Assembly: GCA_937997635.1 (NCBI GenBank)
Contig: CALLFA010000025.1
Span: forward strand, 1-35,865
DNA: 35,865 nt
Origin: an uncultured Saprospiraceae bacterium
Lineage (GTDB): Bacteria; Bacteroidota; Bacteroidia; Chitinophagales; Saprospiraceae
Reading direction: 5' to 3'
The notes beneath the pieces were generated by a model. It saw nothing but the letters and a program-made list of their open reading frames with translations. It ran no database searches and was not told where the DNA came from. Position 1 is the first letter of the stretch. Each line of letters starts with the position of its first letter. Position numbers and translations under genes: made by a program. Below, in pieces: positions 24,996-33,437 of this stretch.

Positions 24996-25073
24996 CATCC
25001 TTTGTCGTAAGTTACAAACTCACGACTGCGCACTTTTGCATCCTTTGTCGTAAGTTACAAACTCACAACTGCG
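24996..25073 (+). repeat. Tandem-dimer dispersed repeat, intact copy
   Basis: Two 35-base units (24996-25030 and 25039-25073) differ at one position and are separated by the 8-base spacer CACTTTTG. Each starts CATCCTTTGTCG, contains GTAAGTTACAAACTCAC and ends with RACTGCG. A degenerate inverted copy with the same layout lies at 14225-14280. Confidence 0.85.
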
Positions 25074-25093
25074 TTTTATCCCACTCTACAACA

Positions 25094-25121
25094 ATTAAAC
25101 ATTAAGCATTAAACATTAATA
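25094..25121. repeat. Heptanucleotide tandem repeat (ATTAARC), four units
   Basis: Four consecutive 7-mers start at 25094, 25101, 25108 and 25115 (ATTAAAC, ATTAAGC, ATTAAAC, ATTAATA). They sit 5 bases before the 3' end of the leftward disulfide oxidoreductase gene. Confidence 0.7.
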
Positions 25122-25125
25122 AAAG

Positions 25126-26517
25126 TTACTCTTCATAGTTTACAATTCCCTTAATCGTCTGCTGATTGATTCTTGACGCGGTTGGGTAGGCATAGACTTT
25201 ATCCATAAAGTCAGCCAGACAAATATCAGCGGTTGTCGCTAAATGCAACTCTTGCATGATCTCACCTGCATTTGGAGAAACAATCGTACCGCCAAGAATT
25301 TTACGCTTTAATTTATTTCTGTCATTACTGACAAACAAGGTTATTTTACCATAATCATATTCAGCTGTTATCGCTTTATCGTCTTGATTAAATTGTTGGT
25401 CCTGTCTCCAGTAACTGATGTTGTTTTCTTTTAAATACGATTCTGTAAATCCAAAAGTGGCAATTTCAGGCTCAGTAAATGTGACCCAAGACAAGCCTTT
25501 GACAGTGTGCTTTTTATCTAAAAGATGTTTGAAATTATGACGCAATAAATTCACATGCTTTTCTGCACCGTGAGAAAACTGGTACATACCTGCTGCATCA
25601 CCGACAACATAAATATGCTTAGCTGTTGTTTGTAAATAATCATTGATAACAATTTTTTTGCGCTCTGTTTCTTCTATGCCAGCAGCTGCAACATTTAACG
25701 AACTGTGGTTCATCCCTCTGCCAATCGCAATCAAGCAGGCATCTGCTTCAATGCTTATTTCTTCATTTGTTTCTCTGTTTTTTACAATGGCTGAGTTACC
25801 ATCTTCAAATTTGACAACATCGTGATTCATTAATAATGTAATGCCTTCTTTTTCGAATCTCTCCATTAAAATTTGGCTTGCTTCATCTCTTTCTTTAGCT
25901 AACAATTTAGTGCCTCTGTCAACGATGGTCACTTGCGATCCTAAACGCTGAAATACTTGGGCCATCTCGCAACCAATAGGTCCTCCTCCGATGACAACGA
26001 AATTCTCTGGCAATGTTTTCATCTCATAAAATAAGGATTCATTGGTATAAGACTCCATTTGGTCCAAACCATCAAATGGAATTTGACGCGGATGGGAACC
26101 TGTGCAAATAAATATTTTATCACCAACGTACTCTTCACCATTGACAACCACGGTTTTGGCATCTTTGAATTCTGCGGTACCAATGACCAAATTCTCACCA
26201 TTTTTTCTAAGATAGTCTGCACTTTCATGAGCTCTGATCATTGCTTGCTTGTCATGTACGTATTGGATGACAGCAGACCAGTCCGCTTTACCACTTGTCT
26301 GAAGTCCAAATCGTTGTGCTTGCTTGGCACCATAAAAATGCTTAGCAACATGAATTAAGGCCTTACTTGGCACACAGCCAAAATTGAGACAATCACCACC
26401 AATATTGGCCTCGTCTTTATCAATAATCACACTGCTCCAACCAAGGTCTCGAGCCATCCCTAGACAACCCAAACCTGCAGAACCTGCACCAATAATAATC
26501 GCATCAAAGGACTTCAT
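25126..26517 (-). CDS. Pyridine nucleotide-disulfide oxidoreductase (Lpd/MerA-like), C-terminal dyad missing
   Basis: The 463-residue flavoprotein has an FAD-binding N-terminus ('AIIIGAGSAGLG'), the redox pair C43/C48 in 'GGDCLNFGCVPSKAL', an NAD(P)-binding Rossmann motif ('VVIGGGPIGCEMAQ'), a second FAD motif ('IYVVGDAAG') and a dimerisation domain. In Lpd, GR and MerA the C-terminus carries H-P-T-x-x-E, whose His is the acid/base; here it reads Y444-P-T-A-S-R449, so both His and Glu are lost. It may therefore reduce non-disulfide acceptors or a partner unlike lipoamide. No E2/E3-type genes or mercury genes are adjacent. Heptad-periodic islands lie on both sides. Confidence 0.9.
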   Translation of the reverse strand: MKSFDAIIIGAGSAGLGCLGMARDLGWSSVIIDKDEANIGGDCLNFGCVPSKALIHVAKHFYGAKQAQRFGLQTSGKADWSAVIQYVHDKQAMIRAHESADYLRKNGENLVIGTAEFKDAKTVVVNGEEYVGDKIFICTGSHPRQIPFDGLDQMESYTNESLFYEMKTLPENFVVIGGGPIGCEMAQVFQRLGSQVTIVDRGTKLLAKERDEASQILMERFEKEGITLLMNHDVVKFEDGNSAIVKNRETNEEISIEADACLIAIGRGMNHSSLNVAAAGIEETERKKIVINDYLQTTAKHIYVVGDAAGMYQFSHGAEKHVNLLRHNFKHLLDKKHTVKGLSWVTFTEPEIATFGFTESYLKENNISYWRQDQQFNQDDKAITAEYDYGKITLFVSNDRNKLKRKILGGTIVSPNAGEIMQELHLATTADICLADFMDKVYAYPTASRINQQTIKGIVNYEE

Positions 26518-26717
26518 ATATTCTATTTTGTTGGTAAGTTAATAAAAAGGTCATAGGCTTGCTTATCGAAGACAGGAGTTAGGTTCTAGGCTTTAGGTTT
26601 GGATGTGCCCAGAAAAGGTTGACAAGTTTGAGTTTACATGTAAATAAAGAATATGAAAATTCTCTTTCACTATTCGCTAAGCCTAGACCCTTGCAGTTAG
26701 TTCCTTGTTCCTACTAT
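26518..26717. other. Intergenic region with heptad islands and long-range inverted repeat
   Basis: This 200-base gap between two leftward genes contains no coding potential that I can support. It holds the AGG-phased heptads (26573-26600) and degenerate heptads (26670-26718). An inverted repeat joins TCTAGGCTTTAG (26585-26596) to CTAAGCCTAGA (26677-26687), with one bulge and about 80 bases between. Confidence 0.6.
26573..26600. repeat. Heptanucleotide tandem repeat (TAGGYTY), four units
   Basis: Four 7-mers (CAGGAGT, TAGGTTC, TAGGCTT, TAGGTTT, starting at 26573, 26580, 26587 and 26594) keep AGG in the same phase. The unit differs from the ATTAARC island at 25094 but the period is identical. 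Confidence 0.65.
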
Positions 26718-26718
26718 T
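26670..26718. repeat. Degenerate heptad-periodic stretch
   Basis: Read in sevens from 26670, the units include CTAAGCC, TAGACCC, TAGTTCC and TTGTTCC, many beginning with T and ending CC. The stretch runs up to the stop codon of the FG-GAP gene. Periodicity is weaker than in the other islands. Confidence 0.4.
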
Positions 26719-28415
26719 CAATTGCAATCTTGAATAAATGCTTCAAATACGGCATCGTTTTCTACTTCGAAATTCTCTTGCAATAAAATATACGAGCCAG
26801 CAGTATATGTAATGGAATCACCAGATATAACAATGCCATCAGTCATTATGCCAATCGCTACTGCTTCACTTTGAATTAGTGTATCAGTCGTTGTGGCATA
26901 ATCTTCACATTCTATTGTACAATTAATACAATTTTTACCTTCAGAAACAAATAGACAATTATTAATCGAAGGGTTGATGATTTGATCGATTATTCCAGAA
27001 GGCCATTTTATCACCAATGTATCAATTACATTGTTGACACCTATTCCAAAATGTTGTGTCATAGAATTCATGATTCCATAGCCTTCACCTGATCGGACTT
27101 CTCGTATTTGTTTGCCCCATGGCCCATACAATTCTATTCGAGCTCCAATACCATTAATGTTACTTGAGGTTCCCTGTAGTCCAACAGCAAAATAATTATT
27201 CCTATTACCATCATTCATCCAAAGACGATCTTCTGTGGTGCTTGGCGAATTTATTCCGTTTCCATAACATGCATAAATGTCAAGAAATCCATCGTGATTT
27301 AAGTCTCCAACAGCAAGGGATTGAATTTGGTCAGAATCAAAGGGGTTTGGTGTGAAAGAAAATGAACCAAAACCATTATTGTAGAATAGATAATGACGAC
27401 CTATGCCAGTAGCGAGTAAATCCAAAAATCCATCATTGTTAAAATCTCTCAGTAGAGTTTGGATTCCAAAAAAAATTGATGGATCTATTGTTGGTATTAA
27501 TCCACTAGTTTGTGTGGCATCTGTAAATGTTCCATCACCATTATTTATCATTAAAATGGGATCAGCAAAGTGATTCAACAGAATGGCATCCATATCGCCG
27601 TCATTATCAATATCACCAAAATCTGTTGCCCATGTTTGTGCTGAAATTTTCATATTGGCTGCTGCTGATACTTCCGTAAAATTCCCAGATCCATCATTTT
27701 GCCAAAGCATATTGATTCGTCTGGGGTCCTGTGGATTGTTTATACCTTGTCTACATTTTGATATATATAAGTCTAAATCATCATCGTTATCGTAGTCTGT
27801 CCAAATACTGGCATAATTTCCTGAGTTGTCACTGATAGGAATTGTTTCAGTTGCAATGAGCGAAGGAGTGTATGTTAAATTTCCAGTTTGGTCATTATGA
27901 AATCCCCTGGCTAGCCCATCATCATGACAAGCAAAAACATCTAACCATCCATCATTGTCTATATCAGCAAAATTAATCCCTTGGAGGAATATGTTAGAAT
28001 TCGCCAAAATTTCTTGCGTAAATGATGTATTACCGTCATTATTTCTGAGCAACCTCAAATCATCATATGCACCACCAGAAATAACATCATTAAATCCATT
28101 ATGATCAACATCTGCAATACACATCCCCCATTGAAAAGAATAACTGACCATCCCATAATCGAAGGCAGTGAAAGGCGCATTGGGCAAATTTTGATAATGA
28201 ATGTTTAAAGATCTTGCGTCGTTTAATCGAACGATATCATCTTTTCCATCTGCGTTCATATCTGCTATACCAACAGCTACGCCGCTAAAATTATTTCCTG
28301 AAATCAGATTATTACTGTTAGTAAAACCGACGGGACTTTGTCCTGTTATATTACTATTATTCATGATGAATAGAAACAAACCAATTGCAAAGATTGGCCT
28401 TAAAATAGTATTCAT
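26718..28415 (-). CDS. Secreted FG-GAP/VCBS protein with ASPIC/UnbV domain and Cys-Asn C-terminal domain
   Basis: The 565-residue protein has a signal peptide (about 1-25). At least seven FG-GAP-type calcium loops of the DxDxDG class follow ('DMNADGKDD', 'DIDNDGWLD', 'DYDNDDDLD', 'DFNNDGFLD' and others, about 50-400), forming a beta-propeller. An ASPIC/UnbV segment ('GIGARIELYGPWGKQIREV', 'HFGIGV', 'IKWPSG', about 415-485) follows. The last 46 residues (520-565) match the end of the LRR protein encoded at 6796-8079, ending Cys-Asn. Such proteins are surface-exposed and thought to bind glycans or partner proteins. It is probably monocistronic. Confidence 0.88.
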   Translation of the reverse strand: MNTILRPIFAIGLFLFIMNNSNITGQSPVGFTNSNNLISGNNFSGVAVGIADMNADGKDDIVRLNDARSLNIHYQNLPNAPFTAFDYGMVSYSFQWGMCIADVDHNGFNDVISGGAYDDLRLLRNNDGNTSFTQEILANSNIFLQGINFADIDNDGWLDVFACHDDGLARGFHNDQTGNLTYTPSLIATETIPISDNSGNYASIWTDYDNDDDLDLYISKCRQGINNPQDPRRINMLWQNDGSGNFTEVSAAANMKISAQTWATDFGDIDNDGDMDAILLNHFADPILMINNGDGTFTDATQTSGLIPTIDPSIFFGIQTLLRDFNNDGFLDLLATGIGRHYLFYNNGFGSFSFTPNPFDSDQIQSLAVGDLNHDGFLDIYACYGNGINSPSTTEDRLWMNDGNRNNYFAVGLQGTSSNINGIGARIELYGPWGKQIREVRSGEGYGIMNSMTQHFGIGVNNVIDTLVIKWPSGIIDQIINPSINNCLFVSEGKNCINCTIECEDYATTTDTLIQSEAVAIGIMTDGIVISGDSITYTAGSYILLQENFEVENDAVFEAFIQDCN

Positions 28416-28497
28416 ATTTTTTATTTACTAACCTACTTCTCGAAAAGGTTCAAAAACAACGCCAACATATAGAATTAAACAACTTGAAACAATTTTT

Positions 28498-29550
28498 TTA
28501 GCGCAAACCTTGATTTATTTTCTCGAGTTCCATACTGCCTGGACACAGATCTGTTTCATCCATTGCGTTAAAAGCTTTGTCAGATGTATTCAACATAGAG
28601 TGTAGATCTTTGCTCTCAGGATTAATGTATAACAAACCAGTCAAAATTTGACCATTTGATTTCGCCTCATGGAGTCTGTTCACTGCTGTAAATTTATCTG
28701 TTGGATTCCAATCTGGAGCTAGTTTACTGAGGAGTATTTTTGATCCATCGAATAACTCCACTTCTGCTGAATCCCCAGCCGCATAATCAACTTCAATGGC
28801 CTTTTCTTCAGGCACGAAATCAAATTCAGAAGTACTTTCAATATGGGCTCTAACGTGTGAATAAGATTTAGTTGATTCCTTATTATTGTTAAAGGTAACA
28901 CATGGAGAGATGACGTCTAGTAATGCAAAACCAGGATGAGACATCGCTGCTTTTATCATTGGTACCAATTGGGATTTATCTCCAGAAAAACTCCTTCCGA
29001 CAAATGATGCACCTAACTCCAAAGCCAATCCAGCTAAGTCAATACCATTGTAAGGATTGCTTTCTCCTGTCTTACTTATCGAACCAAAATCAGCTGTTGC
29101 AGAATCCTGTCCCTTTGTCAAACCATAGCAGCCATTGTTCATGACGATATATACCATGTTTAGATTTCTACGGATGGCATGTACGAATTGTCCCATGCCT
29201 ATCGAAGCAGTATCACCATCCCCCGATACACCCAGATATATCAAATGTTTATTGGCCATATTTGCCCCAGTCGTAATCGATGGCATCCGTCCATGAACAG
29301 AATTAAACCCATGTGAATTACTCAAAAAGTAAGTAGGTGTTTTAGACGAACAACCTATGCCTGACAACTTAGCCAACCGATGAGGTTCTAGAGACACCTC
29401 GTAACAAGCTTGAACAATTGCACCACTAATCGAATCATGCCCACACCCCGCACATAAGGTTGAAATCACGCCTTCATAATCCGCTTTGACATAACCTACC
29501 TTATTTTCTTTTAAAGAAGGGTGGTGGAATAATGGTTTTAAATATGACAT
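28498..29550 (-). CDS. korB: 2-oxoacid:ferredoxin oxidoreductase beta subunit (KorB-like)
   Basis: The 350-residue subunit binds TPP and one 4Fe-4S cluster. The cluster ligands are C33 and C36 ('CAGCGHD'), C67 ('GIGCSSK') and C217 ('ISPCVTF'); the TPP/Mg motif is 'GDGD' at 110-113 through 'MNNGCYG' near 137-143. Together with the alpha subunit it converts a 2-oxoacid, most likely 2-oxoglutarate, plus CoA to the acyl-CoA and CO2 with reduced ferredoxin. It lies 51 bases after korA and is last in the module. A C-terminal extension (about 250-350) carries 'HSMLNTSDKAFNAMDETDLCPG'. The substrate is inferred from family resemblance. Confidence 0.9.
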   Translation of the reverse strand: MSYLKPLFHHPSLKENKVGYVKADYEGVISTLCAGCGHDSISGAIVQACYEVSLEPHRLAKLSGIGCSSKTPTYFLSNSHGFNSVHGRMPSITTGANMANKHLIYLGVSGDGDTASIGMGQFVHAIRRNLNMVYIVMNNGCYGLTKGQDSATADFGSISKTGESNPYNGIDLAGLALELGASFVGRSFSGDKSQLVPMIKAAMSHPGFALLDVISPCVTFNNNKESTKSYSHVRAHIESTSEFDFVPEEKAIEVDYAAGDSAEVELFDGSKILLSKLAPDWNPTDKFTAVNRLHEAKSNGQILTGLLYINPESKDLHSMLNTSDKAFNAMDETDLCPGSMELEKINQGLR

Positions 29551-29601
29551 AGTTTAAAAGATTAGAATAATTTTTTCTTGTAAAATACAGTACGCCAAAA
29601 C

Positions 29602-31431
29602 CTAATTTAATTCTGCAGGCACAGGTTCTAACATTCCTATGATTTGCGACATAATGGTTTGAGCAGTAATTGGAGTACCATCGTAGTTTAATACTTTTAT
29701 TAATTTACTTGGATTGGTTTCCAATTCGTTTATTAATAAGGTCCTGAATTGTGCATCTCTGTTTTGTTCGACAACAAATATTTTATCATGCTCGCTAATG
29801 AATGTTTCTACCTCCTTGGTAAATGGAAATGATTTAACGCGCATAGAATTGATCGCAATATTTTGTTCTTGCAATAAATCCATGGCTTCCACAGCAGCAT
29901 ATGTTGTTGTTCCAAAAAACACTAATCCAAGTGACTTTTTATCGTCATTAACATCATATAGTTCTGGAGGCGGCACCATCGTTTTTGCCGTGTCCCATTT
30001 ATCAGCCAATCGATCTACATTTCTCAAGTAGACTTCACCTAACTCTGAATATTTAGCATATTCGTCATGCGAAGTTCCGCGAGTAAAAAATGATCCTTTC
30101 GTTGGATGTGTACCTGGGTAGGTTCGATAAGGAATGGCATCACCGTCCACGTCTAAATATCGGCCAAATTTTTCAGTCATGTTTTCCAATTGCTCTTCAG
30201 TGAACACTTTACCGCGGTCATATTTTCTTTCGTCATCCCATTTCATCGGAGGGCTCAAGTGATTATTCATCCCGAGGTCCAAATCGGATATGACCATGAT
30301 CAAGGTTTGCAATCGATCAGCAAGATCAAAGGCTTGAGCTGTCATTTCAAAACATTCTGCAGGATTTGAAGGGAACAGTAAGACATGTTTAGTATCTCCA
30401 TGAGAAGCATAAGCAGAAGAGATTAAATCTGCTTGTTGAGATCGAGTTGGCATTCCAGTTGAAGGGCCACCACGCTGCACATTGATAAGCACGACAGGGA
30501 TTTCTGCAAAATAAGAGAGACCGATAAATTCATTCATCAATGATACTCCTGGTCCTGATGTGGCCGTAAAAGCACGAGCTCCACCCCACGTTGCACCGAT
30601 GACCATTCCGATGGCTGCAAGTTCATCTTCCGCCTGCACAAAGGCATATTTCTTTTTCCCAGTCTCTTTGTCTATTCGCAACTTTTTGGCATAAGTCTCA
30701 TAAGCCTTTGCAACTGAAGTTGAAGGTGTGATTGGATACCACGCCATGACTGTAGCTCCTGCATAAATGGCTCCAAGTGCGCAAGCGGTATTGCCATCGA
30801 TTAAAATGGAATCGCCAACATTGTTTGCTTTTTCTACTTTGACATCAATAGGATAATCATAATGTTCTTTGATGTAATTAATTCCCAATTCTAAGGCTTG
30901 GAAATTTGGTGGAATGAGCTTTTGCTTTTTTTCAAACTGTTCGCTAATGACAGATTTGATTACATCTATATCAGCATCAATCAATGTGGCCAGTGCACCA
31001 ACATAAATTATATTTTTAAACAATTGTTGTAAACGGGCACTCGGATAATTGTCCATTGCCAATTTGATCATCGGGATGCCGATATAATTAATGTCTTCTC
31101 GAATGTATTCTTTGTGTAAAGGTTTTGAATTATCATAGATAAAGTATCCACCACTTTTTACTGACTTCACATCGCGCATAAAACTTTGCGGATTTACACC
31201 TACTAAAATATCTATTCCTGCTTTTCTTCCGAGATAACCTTTTCCGTTTATTCTTACTTCATACCAAGTCGGTAATCCTTGAATATTTGAAGGAAATATA
31301 TTTTTAGGTGTAATGGGAATACCCATTCTAAAAATGGACTTGGCAAACATATCATTTGCCGAAGCAGATCCGGTACCATTTACATTGGCAAACCGAATCA
31401 CCATATCATTAACAACAAACTTTCTCTCCAT
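29602..31431 (-). CDS. korA: 2-oxoacid:ferredoxin oxidoreductase, fused gamma-alpha subunit (KorA-like)
   Basis: The 609-residue protein fuses an N-terminal gamma (CoA-side) domain (about 1-190, with 'VIRFANVNGTGSASANDMF' and 'GLPTWYEVRINGKGYLGRK') to an alpha domain. The alpha domain has the pyrimidine-binding 'MAWYPITPSTSVAKAYE' and 'QAEDELAAIGMVIGATWGGA'. This gamma-alpha fusion is the KorA arrangement of bacteria such as mycobacteria and Bacteroidota. ATG 31431 overlaps the end of the upstream flavoprotein gene by 23 bases; a second ATG at 31404 would avoid the overlap but would cut conserved residues. The overlap shows tight coupling within the three-gene module. Confidence 0.92.
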   Translation of the reverse strand: MERKFVVNDMVIRFANVNGTGSASANDMFAKSIFRMGIPITPKNIFPSNIQGLPTWYEVRINGKGYLGRKAGIDILVGVNPQSFMRDVKSVKSGGYFIYDNSKPLHKEYIREDINYIGIPMIKLAMDNYPSARLQQLFKNIIYVGALATLIDADIDVIKSVISEQFEKKQKLIPPNFQALELGINYIKEHYDYPIDVKVEKANNVGDSILIDGNTACALGAIYAGATVMAWYPITPSTSVAKAYETYAKKLRIDKETGKKKYAFVQAEDELAAIGMVIGATWGGARAFTATSGPGVSLMNEFIGLSYFAEIPVVLINVQRGGPSTGMPTRSQQADLISSAYASHGDTKHVLLFPSNPAECFEMTAQAFDLADRLQTLIMVISDLDLGMNNHLSPPMKWDDERKYDRGKVFTEEQLENMTEKFGRYLDVDGDAIPYRTYPGTHPTKGSFFTRGTSHDEYAKYSELGEVYLRNVDRLADKWDTAKTMVPPPELYDVNDDKKSLGLVFFGTTTYAAVEAMDLLQEQNIAINSMRVKSFPFTKEVETFISEHDKIFVVEQNRDAQFRTLLINELETNPSKLIKVLNYDGTPITAQTIMSQIIGMLEPVPAELN

Positions 31432-33205
31432 CTTTTTGATAAACTTTTGTCACGTTGTACATATATTTTTGCATATCCCATGCCGCTGTTGGACAACGCT
31501 CCGAACAAAGTCCACAATGAAGACAGACATCTTCATCTTTGATCATTACTCGAGTTGTTGGTAATACATCAGACACATATAAATCTTGTGTGGTATTCAT
31601 GGCTGGCACAGTCAATCGCTTCCTTAATTCTTCTTCTTCACCATTTGCAGTAAATGTGATACAATCTGTAGGGCACACATCAACGCAAGCATCGCACTCT
31701 ATACAGAGACTAGTCGTAAATACCGTTTGTACATCACAATTCAAACAACGTTGTGCTTCTTTAAACCCTTCAATTTCTGAGAATCCAAGTTCTACTTCGA
31801 CCTTTCGATTAGCTAAAGATTTTTTCTTCTCCTCATGAGAAACTTTGTACCTCAAATCATGAGCGATTCCATTGTCATAAGTCCATTCATGAATGCCCAT
31901 TTTCTGGGATGTCAAATTTGTAAATGGAGGGAGTCGCTCCGTAACAGGAATGCCTTGGCAAAAGTGATGTATGGAGACTGCTGCTTGATGACCATGCGCT
32001 ACTGCAGTAATCACATTTTCTGGTCCAAAGGCAGCATCTCCTCCAAAGAATACATTTGGTAATGTGGATTGGAACGTTGTTTTGTCCAACACTGGAATAT
32101 CCCACTTTCCAAACTCAATACCAAGGTCTCTTTCAATCCAAGGAAAGGCATTGTCTTGACCTATCGCTATAATGACATCATCAGCTGGAATAAATTCATC
32201 AGGTTCACCAGTTGGAATTAAGGATCGCTTTCCGTTTTCATCGTACTCGGCTCGCACTTTTCCAAAAATAACTCCGGTTAGTTTTCCATTTTCTACCACA
32301 AATTCCTTTGGTGGCATATTGTTTAATATAGGAATGTCCTCCAGCTCTGCATCTTCTATTTCCCATGGAGACGCTTTCATATCTTTGCGCGGACTTCTCA
32401 CAACTACTGTTACAGTTTCTCCACCGATGCGTTTTGAAGTTCTACAACAATCCATGGCTGTATTTCCACCACCGAGCACGATTACATTTTTGCCAATCTT
32501 ATCTCTATGCTCGAAGGCAACATCAGCCAGATATTCTATTCCGATATGAATATTGTCTTTTGCTTCTTCATATCCAGGAATTTTCAACTCCCGTCCTTTT
32601 GGGGCACCTGTTCCAACAAAAATAGCATCATAATCTTTTGAAAGTACCTCCTTCATACTGTCTACAAAGGTGTTGAAGTGAGTATGAATGCCCATATCCA
32701 AAATGTAATTCACCTCTTCATCCAGTACCGATTCAGGCAATCTGAAAGCTGGAATTTGTGTCCGCATCATGCCGCCTCCTTTAATCCATTCGTCAAAGAG
32801 ATGAAGCTCATAACCAAGCGGTGCTAAGTCTCTTGCTACTGTCAATGATGCCGGACCTCCTCCAATCAAGGCAATTTTTTTTCCGTTCATAGGAAAAGGA
32901 GCTTGAGGCATTAAATGTTTGACTTCCCCTTTATTGTCAGCCGCAACCCGTTTCAATCTACAGATGGCAACGGGTTCTTCCTCTACGCGACCTCTTCTGC
33001 ACGCAGGTTCGCATGGTCGATCACAAGTACGACCAAGAATACCTGGGAATACATTTGATTCCCAATTGATCATAAAGGCATCAGTATATCGTTCTGCTGC
33101 AATTAGCCTGATGTATTCTGGAACAGGTGTATGTGCAGGGCAAGCATACTGACAATCCACAACTTTGTGAAAGTATTCTGGGTCCTTAGTGTTTGTTGGA
33201 TTCAC
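31409..33205 (-). CDS. GltD-like FAD/NAD(P) oxidoreductase with N- and C-terminal Fe-S domains
   Basis: The 598-residue protein has an N-terminal Fe-S domain like that of glutamate synthase small subunit (C18, C22, C61, C65, C69, C82). FAD- and NAD(P)-binding domains follow ('IALIGGGPASLTVA' near 111-124, 'VIVLGGGNTAMDC' in the middle). The C-terminal half carries two ferredoxin-type 4Fe-4S motifs ('CIECDACVDVCPTDC' and 'CLHCGLCSERCPTAAW'), and the protein ends Cys-Cys. The layout suits electron transfer between NAD(P)H, FAD and ferredoxin clusters, and it is the first gene of the kor module. The start is GTG 33205; the only in-frame codons upstream before a stop contain no ATG. It is not a complete glutamate synthase, since no gltB is nearby. 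Confidence 0.9.
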   Translation of the reverse strand: MNPTNTKDPEYFHKVVDCQYACPAHTPVPEYIRLIAAERYTDAFMINWESNVFPGILGRTCDRPCEPACRRGRVEEEPVAICRLKRVAADNKGEVKHLMPQAPFPMNGKKIALIGGGPASLTVARDLAPLGYELHLFDEWIKGGGMMRTQIPAFRLPESVLDEEVNYILDMGIHTHFNTFVDSMKEVLSKDYDAIFVGTGAPKGRELKIPGYEEAKDNIHIGIEYLADVAFEHRDKIGKNVIVLGGGNTAMDCCRTSKRIGGETVTVVVRSPRKDMKASPWEIEDAELEDIPILNNMPPKEFVVENGKLTGVIFGKVRAEYDENGKRSLIPTGEPDEFIPADDVIIAIGQDNAFPWIERDLGIEFGKWDIPVLDKTTFQSTLPNVFFGGDAAFGPENVITAVAHGHQAAVSIHHFCQGIPVTERLPPFTNLTSQKMGIHEWTYDNGIAHDLRYKVSHEEKKKSLANRKVEVELGFSEIEGFKEAQRCLNCDVQTVFTTSLCIECDACVDVCPTDCITFTANGEEEELRKRLTVPAMNTTQDLYVSDVLPTTRVMIKDEDVCLHCGLCSERCPTAAWDMQKYMYNVTKVYQKDGEKVCC

Positions 33206-33437
33206 TGTAAATGTTTTAGATTGGTAATACGAAGAAACACACGGTTATGAAAAATAATGGAAAAAGCGCGAAATGAGAAAATATATTGGCTTTTGTTTGC
33301 CTTTATGAAATAAAAATTTGAATGGAAGGAGACATACGGAATATGATTGCTTAGTTAAGAATTGTGCTATTTTCCTGTTGTTGTTCTATAAGACTACCTT
33401 GCCAGGATACAAATGGACATTAGCGTTGGACATAATG
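33206..33437. other. Intergenic region, no gene seen
   Basis: This 232-base gap separates the leftward kor module from the leftward surface-polymer cluster, so it should hold the cluster's terminator and the kor promoter. I see no strong hairpin. TATTTTTC (on the minus strand, near 33251-33258) is a seven-of-eight match to the -7 box. No coding frame is supported. Confidence 0.4.

Noticed and set aside
24996..25073. Two near-identical units with a spacer as a minimal CRISPR array
   Set aside because: Only two units, an 8-base spacer and a degenerate copy elsewhere with the same spacer; no cas genes. The pattern fits a dispersed dimer repeat.
32172..32549. 125-codon open frame opposite the flavoprotein gene
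   Set aside because: It is low-complexity Ser/Phe/Pro-rich translation, antisense to conserved FAD/NAD(P) motifs, and is explained as a shadow.
31409..33205. Complete glutamate synthase small subunit (GltD)
   Set aside because: No gltB is adjacent, and the C-terminal ferredoxin motifs and korAB linkage point to another electron-transfer role.
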